64,000 nucleotides of DNA from Caldimonas mangrovi (GCF_023721835.1 NZ_JAMKFE010000002.1:310001-374000), one strand, 5' to 3'. Shown: positions 37,869-48,379, numbered from the stretch's first letter. Notes: a model not told the origin generated them from the sequence alone. Numbers and translations are program-made.

Positions 37869-37892
37869 CTACAATGACTCGCATCATTGTAG
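37869..37892. promoter_or_regulatory. Inverted repeat upstream of the rubredoxin gene
   Basis: CTACAATGA (37869-37877) and TCATTGTAG (37884-37892) form a perfect nine-base inverted repeat with a six-base centre, 15 bases before the rubredoxin start. The left arm contains TACAAT, a possible -10, so an operator that overlaps the promoter is plausible. No good -35 is seen. In RNA the same sequence would make a stem-loop near the ribosome-binding region. Confidence 0.5.
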
Positions 37893-37907
37893 TGAAACTG
37901 ATACAAA

Positions 37908-38081
37908 GTGAGCGAGTCTCGAACCTGGATGTGCCTGATTTGCGGATGGATCTACGACGAGGCCGCCGGCGACCCTGAACACGGCATCGCACCGGGCACT
38001 GCCTGGGCCGATATTCCGATGAACTGGACCTGTCCCGAATGCGGCGCCCGCAAGGAGGACTTCGAGATGGTGCAGATTTAG
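37908..38081 (+). CDS. Rubredoxin
   Basis: A 57-residue rubredoxin that carries one iron on four cysteines. The two knuckles are visible: MCLICGWIYDEAAG (near residues 8-21) and WTCPECGARKEDFEMV (near 39-54). Start is GTG at 37908 (MSESRTWMCLICG); the ATG at 37929 would give a 50-residue version that is also complete as a rubredoxin. It lies 42 bases before pilG. The rubredoxin-pil chemosensory neighbourhood is, from memory, conserved in Burkholderiales, but no pilus-related role for rubredoxin is known. Confidence 0.93.
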   Translation: MSESRTWMCLICGWIYDEAAGDPEHGIAPGTAWADIPMNWTCPECGARKEDFEMVQI

Positions 38082-38123
38082 CCTACGCAATCCAACCACG
38101 CAAGTCGTTGAGGAGAGGGGTCA

Positions 38124-38525
38124 GTGAGCGACAACGCGACGACGGCAGACGCCGCTACCAGAGTACTGGTGATCGACGACAGCAACACGATACGCCGAAG
38201 TGCAGAGATTTTCCTGAAGCAGGGGGGATACCAGGTGGTATTGGCCGAGGACGGCTTCGACGCCCTGGCCAAGGTGAACGACCATGAGCCGCACCTCATT
38301 TTCTGCGACATCCTGATGCCCCGGCTCGATGGTTACCAGACCTGCGCCATCATCAAGCGCAACCCGAAGTTCGCGCAGGTGCCGGTGATCATGCTGTCGT
38401 CGAAGGACGGCCTGTTCGACAAGGCACGCGGCCGCATGGTCGGCTCGCAAGACTACCTGACCAAGCCGTTCACCAAGGATCAATTGCTCCAAGCTGTGGA
38501 GCAATACAGCAGTCGGGTGGCCTGA
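38124..38525 (+). CDS. pilG: PilG-type single-domain response regulator
   Basis: CheY-like regulator that in Pseudomonas receives phosphate from ChpA and promotes pilus extension. The 133-residue protein is a receiver domain after a 12-residue lead: RVLVIDDSNTIRRSAE near residue 13, the phospho-acceptor Asp in LIFCDILMPRLDGYQ near residue 61, VIMLSSKDG near 89 and YLTKPFTKDQL near 111. Start is GTG at 38124 after AGGAGAG. It opens the pilG-H-I-J-chpA cluster. Confidence 0.94.
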   Translation: MSDNATTADAATRVLVIDDSNTIRRSAEIFLKQGGYQVVLAEDGFDALAKVNDHEPHLIFCDILMPRLDGYQTCAIIKRNPKFAQVPVIMLSSKDGLFDKARGRMVGSQDYLTKPFTKDQLLQAVEQYSSRVA

Positions 38526-38623
38526 GACAAGAAAACAACGCGGCGCCGCAGCACAATGGCGAGTTGCCAAACGTATCGTTGGAAGACGCCGCGCAGTCGC
38601 GGTGACGAGTGAGGAACTGAGCC

Positions 38624-38989
38624 ATGCCAGTCAAGAAAATCCTGTTGGTGGACGACTCCAAGACGGAGTTGCACTTCCTGTCCGAGTTGCTGACCAAAAA
38701 GGGCTACACGGTGCGCACCGCCGAGAACGGCGAGGAAGCCATGCGCCGTCTGGCCGAGGACAAGCCGGACCTGATCCTGATGGATGTCGTGATGCCGGGC
38801 CAGAACGGCTTCCAGCTCACGCGTGCGATCACTCGCGACCCCAACTTCGCGGACGTGCCGGTGATCATGTGTACCAGCAAGAATCAGGAAACCGACAAGG
38901 TATGGGGCATGCGCCAGGGCGCGCGCGACTATGTCGTCAAGCCTGTCGATGCCGACGAACTGATCGCCAAGATCCGCGCGTTCGACTGA
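38624..38989 (+). CDS. pilH: PilH-type single-domain response regulator
   Basis: Second CheY-like protein of the Pil-Chp system, associated with pilus retraction in Pseudomonas. The 121-residue receiver domain has [13 protein letters not shown] at the start, the acceptor Asp in [14 protein letters not shown] near residue 53, [13 protein letters not shown] near 84 and the Lys in [11 protein letters not shown] near 103. A 98-base gap to pilG contains no obvious element. Good GAGGAA ribosome-binding site. Confidence 0.94.
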   Translation: MPVKKILLVDDSKTELHFLSELLTKKGYTVRTAENGEEAMRRLAEDKPDLILMDVVMPGQNGFQLTRAITRDPNFADVPVIMCTSKNQETDKVWGMRQGARDYVVKPVDADELIAKIRAFD

Positions 38990-39054
38990 CAGCGACCAGG
39001 GGCGCATCGTAGACGCCCCGCGCGCGAGATCCCACAGGCACACAGGCGAGACGA

Positions 39055-39594
39055 ATGGCGAAGAAAGAAGCGCTGCGTGAGTTGCAAAGCCGGCTGGCCG
39101 AACGTTTGCAGGCGGCCCGTACCGAGGCTCGCACGGCAAACTGGCTGGCTGTGGAGTCGGCCGGGCAGGGCTTTCTGCTGCCCCTGTCGGATGCCGGCGA
39201 AATTTTTCCCTTCGGGGCTTTCGTGGCGGTCCCTCACACCACGCCGTGGTTCCTGGGGGTGGCGAATCTGCGAGGCGGCCTGCACGGGTTGGTGGACCTG
39301 GCGGGCTTCCTGGGTTTCAGGAACACAGCAGCGGCGGTAACGCCTTCGGACAGCCTGCGGGACCAGGCTCGCCTGGTTGCCTTCAATCCGATGCTGGAAA
39401 TCAACTGCGCACTGCTGGTCGAGCGACTCGCCGGCCTGCGCGGCAAGGAACAACTGCAACCGGAAGCCGATGACGGCCAGGCCAAGCCGGCCTTCGTCGG
39501 TGGGCGCTACCGTGACGGCCAGGGCCGCCGGTGGCAGGAATTGAGCCTGAGCGCGCTGGCTGGCGACGAGGCCTTTTTGAGGATCGTGGGCTGA
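39055..39594 (+). CDS. pilI: CheW-like coupling protein (PilI)
   Basis: Links the PilJ receptor to the ChpA kinase. The 179-residue protein is a CheW domain: [16 protein letters not shown] near residue 40, the [22 protein letters not shown] strand pattern near residue 65, and [19 protein letters not shown] at the C-terminus. CheW-type receptor-contact residues are not individually checkable here. It lies 35 bases before pilJ on the same strand. Confidence 0.93.
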   Translation: MAKKEALRELQSRLAERLQAARTEARTANWLAVESAGQGFLLPLSDAGEIFPFGAFVAVPHTTPWFLGVANLRGGLHGLVDLAGFLGFRNTAAAVTPSDSLRDQARLVAFNPMLEINCALLVERLAGLRGKEQLQPEADDGQAKPAFVGGRYRDGQGRRWQELSLSALAGDEAFLRIVG

Positions 39595-39628
39595 ACGCCC
39601 AAAGTTCGAGCGAGAGCTAGAGGGAAAT

Positions 39629-41944
39629 ATGGGTTTCATCAACAAGTTCAAAGGTTTAGGCAAGAAGTCGTCGGCAGACGACGCGCCGGACACGCCGTTC
39701 GATGAGGCTTCCCCGGCGCTCGGCGATCTGCCGCTGCCAGGTCCCGGCGGGGCGATCGCGATGGATCGTTCTCCGGCCTCCACGGTGACGACCGATTCCT
39801 CGATGATTTCCGAGGTCGCGCCCTCGGAGCTGCCCGGCGAATTCGCCGAGACCCGCATGTCCAGCGGCGAGGCTGAAGACGGCGTCGCGGTGCCGCTGAT
39901 CGGTCACCTGCCGGCCAGTTCGCAACAGCGCATCCTCTGGACCGTGACCGGCGCGGGCCTGCTGGGTCTGGTGATCGTCGTGTTCCTCGCCCAGACCGCT
40001 GCCAACCGCGTGGCCGCCCAGGTGGGGGCGTCCGGTCAGGCGCTGATGCAGTCGCAGCGTCTTGCGAAGTCGGTGTCGCAGGCGCTGATCGGCAGTCCGC
40101 AGGCCTTCCCCGAAGTGAAGGAAAGCGCTTCGGTGCTGGCACGCGACACGCGTGGCCTGAACAAGGGCGATTCGAACACCGGGCTGGCGCCTGCCTCGCA
40201 GGACGTGCAGGCGGCGCTCGAACCGCTGATGCCGCTGGTCGACCGCGCCGAGAAGAACGCCAACACGGTGTTGTCGCAGCAGCAGATCCTGACGCAGGTT
40301 GGTCAGGCGCTGCGCGCGATCAACCGCCAATCCTCGGACCTGCTCGAAATTGCCGAGACGGTCGCATCGCTGAAGCTGCAGCAGAACGCCTCACCGGCTG
40401 AAATCTCCGCCGCGGGGCAGTTGGTGATGTTGACGCAGCGTATCGGCAAGTCGGCCAACGAATTCCTGACGATGGAAGGCGTGAGCCCGGAAGCGGTGTT
40501 CCTGCTTGGCAAGGACTTGAACTCCTTCCGCGAGATCGCCCAGGGCCTGGCCGAAGGCAGCCCCGAGCTGCGTCTGCCCGGCACGAAGGACGAGCAGACC
40601 AAGGAGCGCTTGCAAGCGCTGCTGGAGCTCTACGAGCAGACCCGCACGCAGGCGGGCGCCATTCTGGGCAACCTGCAGGGCCTGGTGTCCGCCCGTGAAG
40701 CGCAGGCGGCGATCATTGCCGACAGCGAACCGCTGCGCAAAGGTCTGGAGTCGGTGCAGGAGCGCCTGTCCGGCGAGGCCGGTTTCGGTACCGCGAACCT
40801 GATCTTCGTCGCGATCTCTCTGCTGCTCGCATTGCTGGGTATTTCCGGTTTGGCCTATGCCTACCTGCAAGACCAGCGCCAGCGCGCCGTGATCGCCGAG
40901 CAGCAGCGACTCGAAGCCGAGCGCCAGGAGCAGGAAGCCAAGCGCGTCAACGACGCCAACCAGGCGGCCATTTTGCGACTGATGAACGAACTGCAGACGG
41001 TGGCCGAAGGCGACCTGACACAGCAGGCGACGGTGACCGAGGACATCACCGGCGCCATCGCCGACTCGGTGAACTACACCGTGGAAGAGCTGCGCACACT
41101 GGTCTCGCAGGTGCAGGGCACGGTGTCGCGCGTGACGGAAACGACGCAGCAGGTCGAAGCCACGTCGACCGAACTGCTGGCCGCTTCGACGGAGCAGCTG
41201 CGCGAGATCCGCGACACCGGTGAGTCGGTGCTGCAGATGGCCGGTCGAATCAACGAGGTGTCCGCACAGGCCCAGCAATCGGCCCAGGTGGCGCGCCAGT
41301 CTCTGGACGCGACCGCGTCGGGTCGCGCGGCGGTGCAGAACGCGATCGGCGGTATGAACGCTATTCGCGACCAGATCCAGGAAACCTCCAAGCGGATCAA
41401 GCGGCTGGGCGAGTCGTCGCAGGAGATCGGTGAAATCACCGAACTGATCTCCGACATTACCGAGCAGACGAACGTGCTGGCACTGAACGCAGCCATCCAG
41501 GCCGCGTCGGCCGGCGAAGCAGGCCGCGGCTTCTCGGTGGTGGCGGAAGAAGTGCAGCGACTGGCTGAACGCTCGGCAGACGCCACACGCCAGATTGCGG
41601 CCCTGGTGAAGACCATTCAGACCGACACGCAGGACGCGGTGGCCGCCATGGAGCGTTCGACGCAAGGCGTGGTCGAAGGGGCGAAGCTGTCTGACGCGGC
41701 CGGTACCGCGCTCGGCGAGATCGACCGCGTGTCGCGCCAGCTCGCAGAACTGATCGGACAGATCTCGAACCAGGCGCTGCGCGAGGCCGAATCGGCCAAC
41801 GTGGTGGCCGGCAACATCCAGCACATCTTCGCGGTGACCGAGCAGACGGGTGAAGGTACTCGCTCGACGGCGCAGCTGGTGCGCGAGTTGTCGAAGTCCG
41901 CCGAAGAGCTGAAGCAGTCGGTGTCACGATTCAAGATCGGCTGA
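39629..41944 (+). CDS. pilJ: Methyl-accepting chemotaxis protein PilJ
   Basis: Receptor of the Pil-Chp system. The 771-residue protein has a cytoplasmic N-terminal tail of about 90 residues, a transmembrane helix (about 95-118), a periplasmic PilJ-type region (about 120-385), a second transmembrane helix (about 390-412), a HAMP-like linker and the signalling domain. Its tip contains [20 protein letters not shown] and [20 protein letters not shown]. No CheR-binding pentapeptide is seen at the end (SVSRFKIG). The stem-loop after the gene separates it from chpA. Confidence 0.95.
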   Translation: MGFINKFKGLGKKSSADDAPDTPFDEASPALGDLPLPGPGGAIAMDRSPASTVTTDSSMISEVAPSELPGEFAETRMSSGEAEDGVAVPLIGHLPASSQQRILWTVTGAGLLGLVIVVFLAQTAANRVAAQVGASGQALMQSQRLAKSVSQALIGSPQAFPEVKESASVLARDTRGLNKGDSNTGLAPASQDVQAALEPLMPLVDRAEKNANTVLSQQQILTQVGQALRAINRQSSDLLEIAETVASLKLQQNASPAEISAAGQLVMLTQRIGKSANEFLTMEGVSPEAVFLLGKDLNSFREIAQGLAEGSPELRLPGTKDEQTKERLQALLELYEQTRTQAGAILGNLQGLVSAREAQAAIIADSEPLRKGLESVQERLSGEAGFGTANLIFVAISLLLALLGISGLAYAYLQDQRQRAVIAEQQRLEAERQEQEAKRVNDANQAAILRLMNELQTVAEGDLTQQATVTEDITGAIADSVNYTVEELRTLVSQVQGTVSRVTETTQQVEATSTELLAASTEQLREIRDTGESVLQMAGRINEVSAQAQQSAQVARQSLDATASGRAAVQNAIGGMNAIRDQIQETSKRIKRLGESSQEIGEITELISDITEQTNVLALNAAIQAASAGEAGRGFSVVAEEVQRLAERSADATRQIAALVKTIQTDTQDAVAAMERSTQGVVEGAKLSDAAGTALGEIDRVSRQLAELIGQISNQALREAESANVVAGNIQHIFAVTEQTGEGTRSTAQLVRELSKSAEELKQSVSRFKIG

Positions 41945-41954
41945 TCGCCGCAAG

Positions 41955-41983
41955 AAGTAGGGGCGGCCTGGCCGCCCTTACTT
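41955..41983 (+). other. Intercistronic stem-loop between pilJ and chpA
   Basis: AAGTAGGGGCGGC (41955-41967) can pair with GCCGCCCTTACTT (41971-41983): 13 base pairs including one G-U wobble, with a three-base loop. No T-run follows. It may shield the pilJ mRNA 3' end or lower transcription of the very long chpA. Confidence 0.6.
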
Positions 41984-42031
41984 CCAATGGGACCTGGTTT
42001 TTCTGAAGACATATTCCCCACGGGGCACTGG

Positions 42032-45000
42032 ATGGACAGCAACCGCGACACGATGACCAGCGACGACCTGAGCTCCTTGGCTTGGGTGCAGGAGGAGTTG
42101 CGCAAGTCGCTCGATGCCGCCCACAAGGCGTTGCGGCGCTTTCTGAAGGAGTCCGAAGGCGTCGCCGGCTCGGATGTGGACGACGTCGACCCGGCGGTGC
42201 TGCGCACCGCCCGCCAGCAACTGCACCAGGGTGTCGGCGCGCTCGAGCTGGTCGGCATGCCGGCGGCTGCGGCCGTGCTGCGCGCCTCCGAGGCGGCGGT
42301 GCAGCGTTATGTGCAGAAGCCGCAGAAGCTCAACGCGGCAGCGGTCGATGCGATCGAGAAGGCCTCGTTCGGTCTGCTCGACTATCTATCGCGTGTCCTG
42401 ACCGGCAAGAAGGTGTCTCCGGTTTCGCTGTTCCCGCAGTACCGCGGCGTGCAGGAACTGGCCGGTGCCGACCGCGTCCATCCGGCCGACCTCTGGAGTG
42501 TCGACTGGCGCTGGGCCGAGCTTCCGGCCATCGGCGAGGTGGCTGAGCGTGCCGCCGACGAGTCGACGCGGCAGGAACTCGAACGGCTGCTGCTCTCGCT
42601 GATGCGCGGGGCGGCGCCCGCCGCTCGCCAGATGAGCGACCTGTGCGCCGGCCTGGGCGCAGGACCCGTCAGCTTCCAGGTCGCCACGTTCTGGCGGCTC
42701 GCGTCGGCCTTCTTCGAGGGGCAGGCGCAGGGACTGTTGCGTTCGGACGTCTACACCAAGCGCGTGGCGTCGCGCATCCTGGCGCAGTTCGGCATGCTGG
42801 CGCGCGGCGAGTCGGCCGTGTCCGACCGCCTGGCGCAAGACCTGCTTTTCTTCTGCTCTCAGTGCACTCCGTTCGACCCCGCCGAAGCGCCGAGGCTGGC
42901 GTCGGTGCGCCAGGTGTACGGGCTGGATGCCGCCGTGCCGGTGGACTACGAAGTCTCGCACCTCGGCCGTTTCGATCCGGCCCTGCTGACCCAGGCGCGC
43001 AAGCGCGTGTCGGCCGCAAAGGATTCCTGGTCCGCGGTGGCCGGCGGCGAAATGCACCGCATGTCCGCGCTGAACGAGCAGTTCAGCCTGGTCGGCGATT
43101 CTTTGCGCAAGATCTACCCCGCCGGCGAAGCGCTGGCGCAGGCGTTGCAGCACGCCGTGCAGCAGACGGTCGAGAGCAATGCCAGTCCGGTGCCGTCGCT
43201 GGCGATGGAAGTCGCGACCAGCGTGCTCTACCTGGAGGCCTCGCTCGACGACGTGGACTTCGACCAGCCGGATCAGGAGGTGCGCTCCAGCCGTCTGGCC
43301 GAACGTATCGAGTCGGTCCGTGCAGGCCGCCCGCCCGAGCCGCTCGAGCCGTGGATGGAGGATTTGTACCGCCGCGTCTCCGACCGCCAGACCATGGGCA
43401 GCGTGGTGCAGGAACTGCGTTCCTCGCTGACCGACGCCGAAAAGAACATCGACCAGTTCTTCCGCGACCCGTCCGACCGCAGCGTGTTGATGCCCGTGCC
43501 GGGACAACTGACGGCGATGCGCGGTGTGCTGTCGGTGCTGGGCATGGACCAGGCTTCGCACGCCGTGCTCAAGATGCGCGATGTGATCGACGAGCTGATC
43601 TCGACCGAAGTCGATCCGGTGCGTGCGGCCGAGGCCGGCACGTTCGACCGTCTGGCCGGGAACCTGGGGGCGCTGGGTTTCCTGATCGACATGCTCAGCT
43701 ACCAGCCCCAGATGGCGAAGTCGCTGTTCGTGTACGACGCCGAACGTGGCGAATTGCGTCCGGTGATGGGGCGCAGCGAGACCGCGGCGGCGCCGCACGA
43801 CGAGCCTGTCGAAGCGACGCTGCCGCTGATCATCGAGCCGCGCCTGATCGAGCAGGCACAGAGTCTGGGCGAAACGGCGGTGCGCGAGGACGTGCCCCTG
43901 CACGACGTTTCCGAAGGCTTGCTGAAACTGTCGCAGGAAGTGATCGTCGCCGACCAGCCGGCGCTGGTGGCGTCCGTCGCCAGTGCCCAGGAGGCAGTGC
44001 AGCAGGCCGAACTCGGCCAGACCAACGTGCACGACGCGCGTGAACAGGTCGCGCAGGCGATGGCAGACTTTGTCGCCACAGCGTCCGACGCGGCGACGCT
44101 CGAGCCGTTGCCGACGCCTGCACCTGCGCCTGCGCCGGTTGCCCGTCCGGCACCGGCGCCTGCGACCGGCTCCGGTCTCGAAGAAGACGACGAGATGCGC
44201 GACATCTTCCTGGAGGAAGCCCGGGAAGTGATGGGCAACGCCCACGAGGCGGTGGCGCAGCTCGGACGCCAGCCCGACGACATCGAGCAGCTGACCACGG
44301 TGCGCCGCTCCTTCCATACGCTGAAAGGCAGCTCCCGCATGGTCGGGCTGAATGAATTCGGCGAGGCAGGGTGGGCGTGCGAACAACTCTACAACGCGTG
44401 GCTGGCCGAACAGCGGCCGGCCAACGAGGACCTGCTCGGCCTGACCGCTGACGTGCTGGCCTACCTCGGGGTCTGGATCGACGAGATCGCGGCCCGCACC
44501 GAGCCGACGCACCATAGTGCGCCCGTGCGGGCAGCCGCCGATGCGTTGCGCCTCGAAGGTCGCCGTGCCCCGCTGCAGGCCCCCGACGCGCAACCGGCCG
44601 TTGCAGCCGAGGGCACGGCTGGATCCGAGCCGTTGCCAGGCGCCACGCTCGAAACGCCGTCCGTGCTGCCCGAACTCGAAATCAGTCTGGACGAATTCGA
44701 GGGCGGCGCCTCCGCGGTGCCCCCCGCCCAGCTGCCCGCAGGCGACGTACGACTCGATGGCGACCTTGCGGCCGACGCGTTGCCGGATGTCGTCGAGTCG
44801 ATCGAGTCATTCGATCTCTCCACCGAGACCCCTGACAACGCGGCTGCGGCGCCGGCGCTCGGCGAGTTGCCGGCGCTGGACGTGTCGTTCGACCTGGATC
44901 TCGGTGCGCTCGAGCCGGCTTCCGTGCAAACCATCGTCGAAGCCGCGCCCTCCGGCGCTGCCATGCCGGCGCTTGAAGCCGAAGCCCCGGCGGCCGAGCA

Positions 45001-48000
45001 GAACAACGATCAGGTCAAGATCGTCGGCCCGCTGCGCATCAGCATCCCGCTTTTCAACATCTACCTCACCGAGGCCGACGAACTGTCGCGCCGCCTGACC
45101 ACCGAGGTCGCCGAGTGGGCGATGGAACTGCACCGCCCGGTCGGCGAGACGCCGATCGCGCTGGCGCATTCGCTGGCCGGCAGTTCGTCCACGGTCGGTT
45201 TCAGTGATCTGTCGCATCTCGCGCGCGGCCTGGAACACGCGCTGATGCGCTCTCAGGCGATCGGCAGCGGCTCCGCCGAAGAGGCCCGTCTCTTCGTGGA
45301 TGTCGCCGAGGAGATTCGCCGTCTGCTGCACCAGTTCGCCGCGGGCTTCCTGAAGGAGCCGGCGCCCGAGCTGCTTGAACGGCTGTTGCGGCACGAGCTG
45401 GAGTCCGCTCGCCTGCTCGAGGCGGTCAACGCCCGCCTGCAGCGCGACGACGTGCACAGCACCGGGGGGCTCGAGAAGCCCGAAGAGACGCTGAAGGTCG
45501 AGGTCGAAACACCCGAAGTCCAAGCGCCGCTACCGGTGGACCTGATGCTGCCCGAGGTGTCCGAGTCCGCAGTGTCTCAGGCCGCTGAACCGGCCGTCGA
45601 AGCAGCCGAGATCATTGAACCGGCCCCTGAAGTGCCCGAGGCTGTTGCCCCGTCCGCCGAAGCCCCCCAGGCGGCCGAGCCGGCCTTCGAGGCGCCCGTG
45701 CCTGCCCCGTCGGTGCCTGCCGAGCCCCAGGTGCCGACGCTGGCGCCGCTGGGGTTGGGACAAGCCGACTTCCGGCAATTGCCGGCGATCGACACCACGG
45801 CGCAGTCCACCACCCACGTGACCGGCCTGCCGGGCGGCGTCGACATCGACGACGACATCGATGCGGTCGATGCGGTCGACGCCGACCTGTTCCCGATCTT
45901 CGAGGAAGAGGGCCAGGAACTGCTGCCGCAGCTTGCCGGGCAGATGCAGGGCTGGCTCGACCAGCCGCAGGAGCTGAAGCACGCGAACGCCTGCATGCGC
46001 ACGCTGCATACGTTCAAGGGCGGCGCCCGCCTCGCCGGCGCCATGCGGCTCGGCGAAATGGCGCACCGGCTCGAGACCGCGATCGAGCGCCTGCTGGTGC
46101 ACGGCGGCGAGATCACGCCGGCCGAACTGGAGCCGCTGCAAGGCCGTGTCGACGCGTTGGCTGCCGTGTTCGAGGCGCTACGCTCGCACGACGCACAAGC
46201 TTATGCCGAGGCGACCGCGGCAGTGCAGACCCTGCCGCTCGAGGCCCCGGCCGCGCTGGTCGAGGAGCACGCGCCGAAGGGCGAGTTCTTCACGTCCGGG
46301 TCGATGCCGCTGGCACCCGAAGCAGCGACGGACGTCGCCCCGGTCGACGTGCCGGACGCGATCGCCGAGTCGCCGGCCCCTGAGGTGTTTGCTGCACCGG
46401 CCGTCCAGCTTGCTCCCGCGTCGACGCCAGGTGTCGACTGGTCACGTTTTGCCGGGTCTTCGTCGCCGACGCCGGTGCAGCCGGCACGCCCGGGCGGCGC
46501 CGGGCACCACGCAGCGGTGCGCGTGCGCGCGCAACTGCTCGACCGCCTGGTGAACCAGGCCGGCGAGGTGAGCATCGCCCGCGCCCGTCTGGAATCCGAA
46601 GTCACCCAGATCAAGGGCTCGCTGACCGACCTGACCGACAACCTGGAGCGCTTGCGCCAGCAACTGCGCGACATCGAGCTGCAGGCGGAGACGCAGATGA
46701 GTTCGCGCATGGAGGCCGCCAAGGCCGAGGGCCAGAACTTCGACCCGCTGGAGTTCGACCGCTTCACGCGCTTCCAGGAAATCACCCGCATGATGGCCGA
46801 GTCGGTCAACGACGTGGCCACCGTGCAGCGCACCCTGCAGCGCACGCTGCAGACCACGGAAGACGAACTCGCCGCGCAGGCGCGCCTGACGCGCGACCTG
46901 CAGGACGACCTGCTGCGCACGCGCATGGTGGAGTTCGAGGGCCTGTCCGAACGCCTGTACCGCGTCGTGCGGCTGGCGGCCAAGGAAACCGGCAAGCAGG
47001 TGCGCCTGGACATCGTCGGCGGCTCGATCGAAGTCGACCGCGGCGTGCTGGAGCGCATGACAGCGTCGTTCGAGCACCTGCTGCGCAACTGCGTGACGCA
47101 CGGCATCGAGCCGCCGCAGGTGCGCTCGGCGCAGGGCAAGGACGCCGTCGGCACCATCATCGTCTCGCTGCACCAGGAGGGCAACGAGGTGTCGATCGAG
47201 TTCCGCGACGACGGCGCCGGCCTCGACCTGGGCAAGATCCGCAACCGTGCGGTGCAGATGAACCTGCTGGCGCCCGACGCCCAGCCGACCGATGCCGAAC
47301 TGGCCAACCTGATCTTCACGCCGGGCTTCTCGACCGCCGAGACGGTGACCGAGCTGGCCGGCCGCGGGGTCGGCATGGACGTCGTGCGCTCCGACGTGAA
47401 CGCGATGGGCGGCCGCATCGAGACGGCCACCAGCGCGGGTCAGGGCACCAGCTTCAAGCTGGTGGTGCCGTTGACCACCGCGGTGACGCAGGTCGTGATG
47501 ATGCGCTGCGGTCAGGTGGTGGTCGGCGTTCCGTCCAACCTGATCGAGATCGTCCGACGCGGCACGGCGAAGGACGTGATGGCCAGCTACGAAAGCAGCG
47601 TCTACTCGATGGGCGACCAGATGATGCCGTTCTTCTGGCTCGGTGCGCTGCTGCAATCCAGTGCGCGCGGCACCGAGATCGGCCGCACGGTGCCGATCAT
47701 CGTGATCCGAAGCGCCCAGCAGCGTGTCGCGCTGCACGTCGACGAAGTGCTCGGCAACCAGGAAGTGGTCGTGAAGAACCTGGGGCCCCAGCTGTCGCGT
47801 CTGCCCGGCCTGGCCGGCATGACGCTGCTGGCCTCCGGCGCCGTGGCGTTGATCTACAACCCGGTGGCGCTGGCGACCGTCTACGGCGAAGCGGCCCGCG
47901 CGATGACAGCCGCTGCACTGCAACCGGGCGCAGAGGCCCCGTTGCAGCAGGCGGTCGCCATCAAGCCGGTACAGCCCGAGGCGCCCGTCGCCCCGCTGGT

Positions 48001-48379
48001 GCTGGTGGTGGACGACTCGCTGACGGTGCGCCGCGTCACGCAGCGCCTGCTGGCTCGCGAAGGCTACCGCGTGACGGTGGCGAAGGACGGCCTGGAAGCC
48101 CTGGAGCGCCTGAGCGAAGAGCGGCCGACGGTGGTGCTGAGCGACATCGAAATGCCGCGCATGGACGGATTCGATCTGGTGCGCAATATCCGCGGCGATG
48201 CTCGCCTGGCACATTTGCCGGTCATCATGATCACCTCGCGCATTGCGCAGAAGCATCGCGACTACGCGGCTGAGCTGGGAGTCAACCATTACCTCGGAAA
48301 ACCGTACAGCGAAGAGGAGCTTCTGGCGCTGATCGGGCGCTATGCTTCGGAGTCGGACCTGACGCAGGCGGCGGCCTGA
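42032..48379 (+). CDS. chpA: ChpA/PilL-type multi-phosphotransfer hybrid histidine kinase
   Basis: CheA-like kinase that controls twitching. From ATG 42032 (MDSNRDTM) the protein is 2115 residues; MTSDDL at 42053 is an alternative start. Order: an N-terminal helical region with several Hpt-like repeats, Hpt sites with visible histidines at His762 (FHTLKGSS), His1046 (AHSLAGSS) and His1326 (LHTFKGG), long alanine/proline/glutamate-rich linkers (about 690-720, 840-1000, 1140-1250, 1410-1480), a dimerisation region near 1500, the ATPase domain (HLLRNCVTHGIEPP near 1680), a CheW-like domain and a C-terminal receiver with Asp2038 (VVLSDIEMPRMDG). It is the output kinase for PilJ/PilI. Confidence 0.95.
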   Translation: MDSNRDTMTSDDLSSLAWVQEELRKSLDAAHKALRRFLKESEGVAGSDVDDVDPAVLRTARQQLHQGVGALELVGMPAAAAVLRASEAAVQRYVQKPQKLNAAAVDAIEKASFGLLDYLSRVLTGKKVSPVSLFPQYRGVQELAGADRVHPADLWSVDWRWAELPAIGEVAERAADESTRQELERLLLSLMRGAAPAARQMSDLCAGLGAGPVSFQVATFWRLASAFFEGQAQGLLRSDVYTKRVASRILAQFGMLARGESAVSDRLAQDLLFFCSQCTPFDPAEAPRLASVRQVYGLDAAVPVDYEVSHLGRFDPALLTQARKRVSAAKDSWSAVAGGEMHRMSALNEQFSLVGDSLRKIYPAGEALAQALQHAVQQTVESNASPVPSLAMEVATSVLYLEASLDDVDFDQPDQEVRSSRLAERIESVRAGRPPEPLEPWMEDLYRRVSDRQTMGSVVQELRSSLTDAEKNIDQFFRDPSDRSVLMPVPGQLTAMRGVLSVLGMDQASHAVLKMRDVIDELISTEVDPVRAAEAGTFDRLAGNLGALGFLIDMLSYQPQMAKSLFVYDAERGELRPVMGRSETAAAPHDEPVEATLPLIIEPRLIEQAQSLGETAVREDVPLHDVSEGLLKLSQEVIVADQPALVASVASAQEAVQQAELGQTNVHDAREQVAQAMADFVATASDAATLEPLPTPAPAPAPVARPAPAPATGSGLEEDDEMRDIFLEEAREVMGNAHEAVAQLGRQPDDIEQLTTVRRSFHTLKGSSRMVGLNEFGEAGWACEQLYNAWLAEQRPANEDLLGLTADVLAYLGVWIDEIAARTEPTHHSAPVRAAADALRLEGRRAPLQAPDAQPAVAAEGTAGSEPLPGATLETPSVLPELEISLDEFEGGASAVPPAQLPAGDVRLDGDLAADALPDVVESIESFDLSTETPDNAAAAPALGELPALDVSFDLDLGALEPASVQTIVEAAPSGAAMPALEAEAPAAEQNNDQVKIVGPLRISIPLFNIYLTEADELSRRLTTEVAEWAMELHRPVGETPIALAHSLAGSSSTVGFSDLSHLARGLEHALMRSQAIGSGSAEEARLFVDVAEEIRRLLHQFAAGFLKEPAPELLERLLRHELESARLLEAVNARLQRDDVHSTGGLEKPEETLKVEVETPEVQAPLPVDLMLPEVSESAVSQAAEPAVEAAEIIEPAPEVPEAVAPSAEAPQAAEPAFEAPVPAPSVPAEPQVPTLAPLGLGQADFRQLPAIDTTAQSTTHVTGLPGGVDIDDDIDAVDAVDADLFPIFEEEGQELLPQLAGQMQGWLDQPQELKHANACMRTLHTFKGGARLAGAMRLGEMAHRLETAIERLLVHGGEITPAELEPLQGRVDALAAVFEALRSHDAQAYAEATAAVQTLPLEAPAALVEEHAPKGEFFTSGSMPLAPEAATDVAPVDVPDAIAESPAPEVFAAPAVQLAPASTPGVDWSRFAGSSSPTPVQPARPGGAGHHAAVRVRAQLLDRLVNQAGEVSIARARLESEVTQIKGSLTDLTDNLERLRQQLRDIELQAETQMSSRMEAAKAEGQNFDPLEFDRFTRFQEITRMMAESVNDVATVQRTLQRTLQTTEDELAAQARLTRDLQDDLLRTRMVEFEGLSERLYRVVRLAAKETGKQVRLDIVGGSIEVDRGVLERMTASFEHLLRNCVTHGIEPPQVRSAQGKDAVGTIIVSLHQEGNEVSIEFRDDGAGLDLGKIRNRAVQMNLLAPDAQPTDAELANLIFTPGFSTAETVTELAGRGVGMDVVRSDVNAMGGRIETATSAGQGTSFKLVVPLTTAVTQVVMMRCGQVVVGVPSNLIEIVRRGTAKDVMASYESSVYSMGDQMMPFFWLGALLQSSARGTEIGRTVPIIVIRSAQQRVALHVDEVLGNQEVVVKNLGPQLSRLPGLAGMTLLASGAVALIYNPVALATVYGEAARAMTAAALQPGAEAPLQQAVAIKPVQPEAPVAPLVLVVDDSLTVRRVTQRLLAREGYRVTVAKDGLEALERLSEERPTVVLSDIEMPRMDGFDLVRNIRGDARLAHLPVIMITSRIAQKHRDYAAELGVNHYLGKPYSEEELLALIGRYASESDLTQAAA

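Noticed and set aside
37772-37907. A TPP riboswitch upstream of thiD.
   Set aside because: No thi-box segments (CTGAGA and related conserved blocks) on the minus strand; only palindromes are present.
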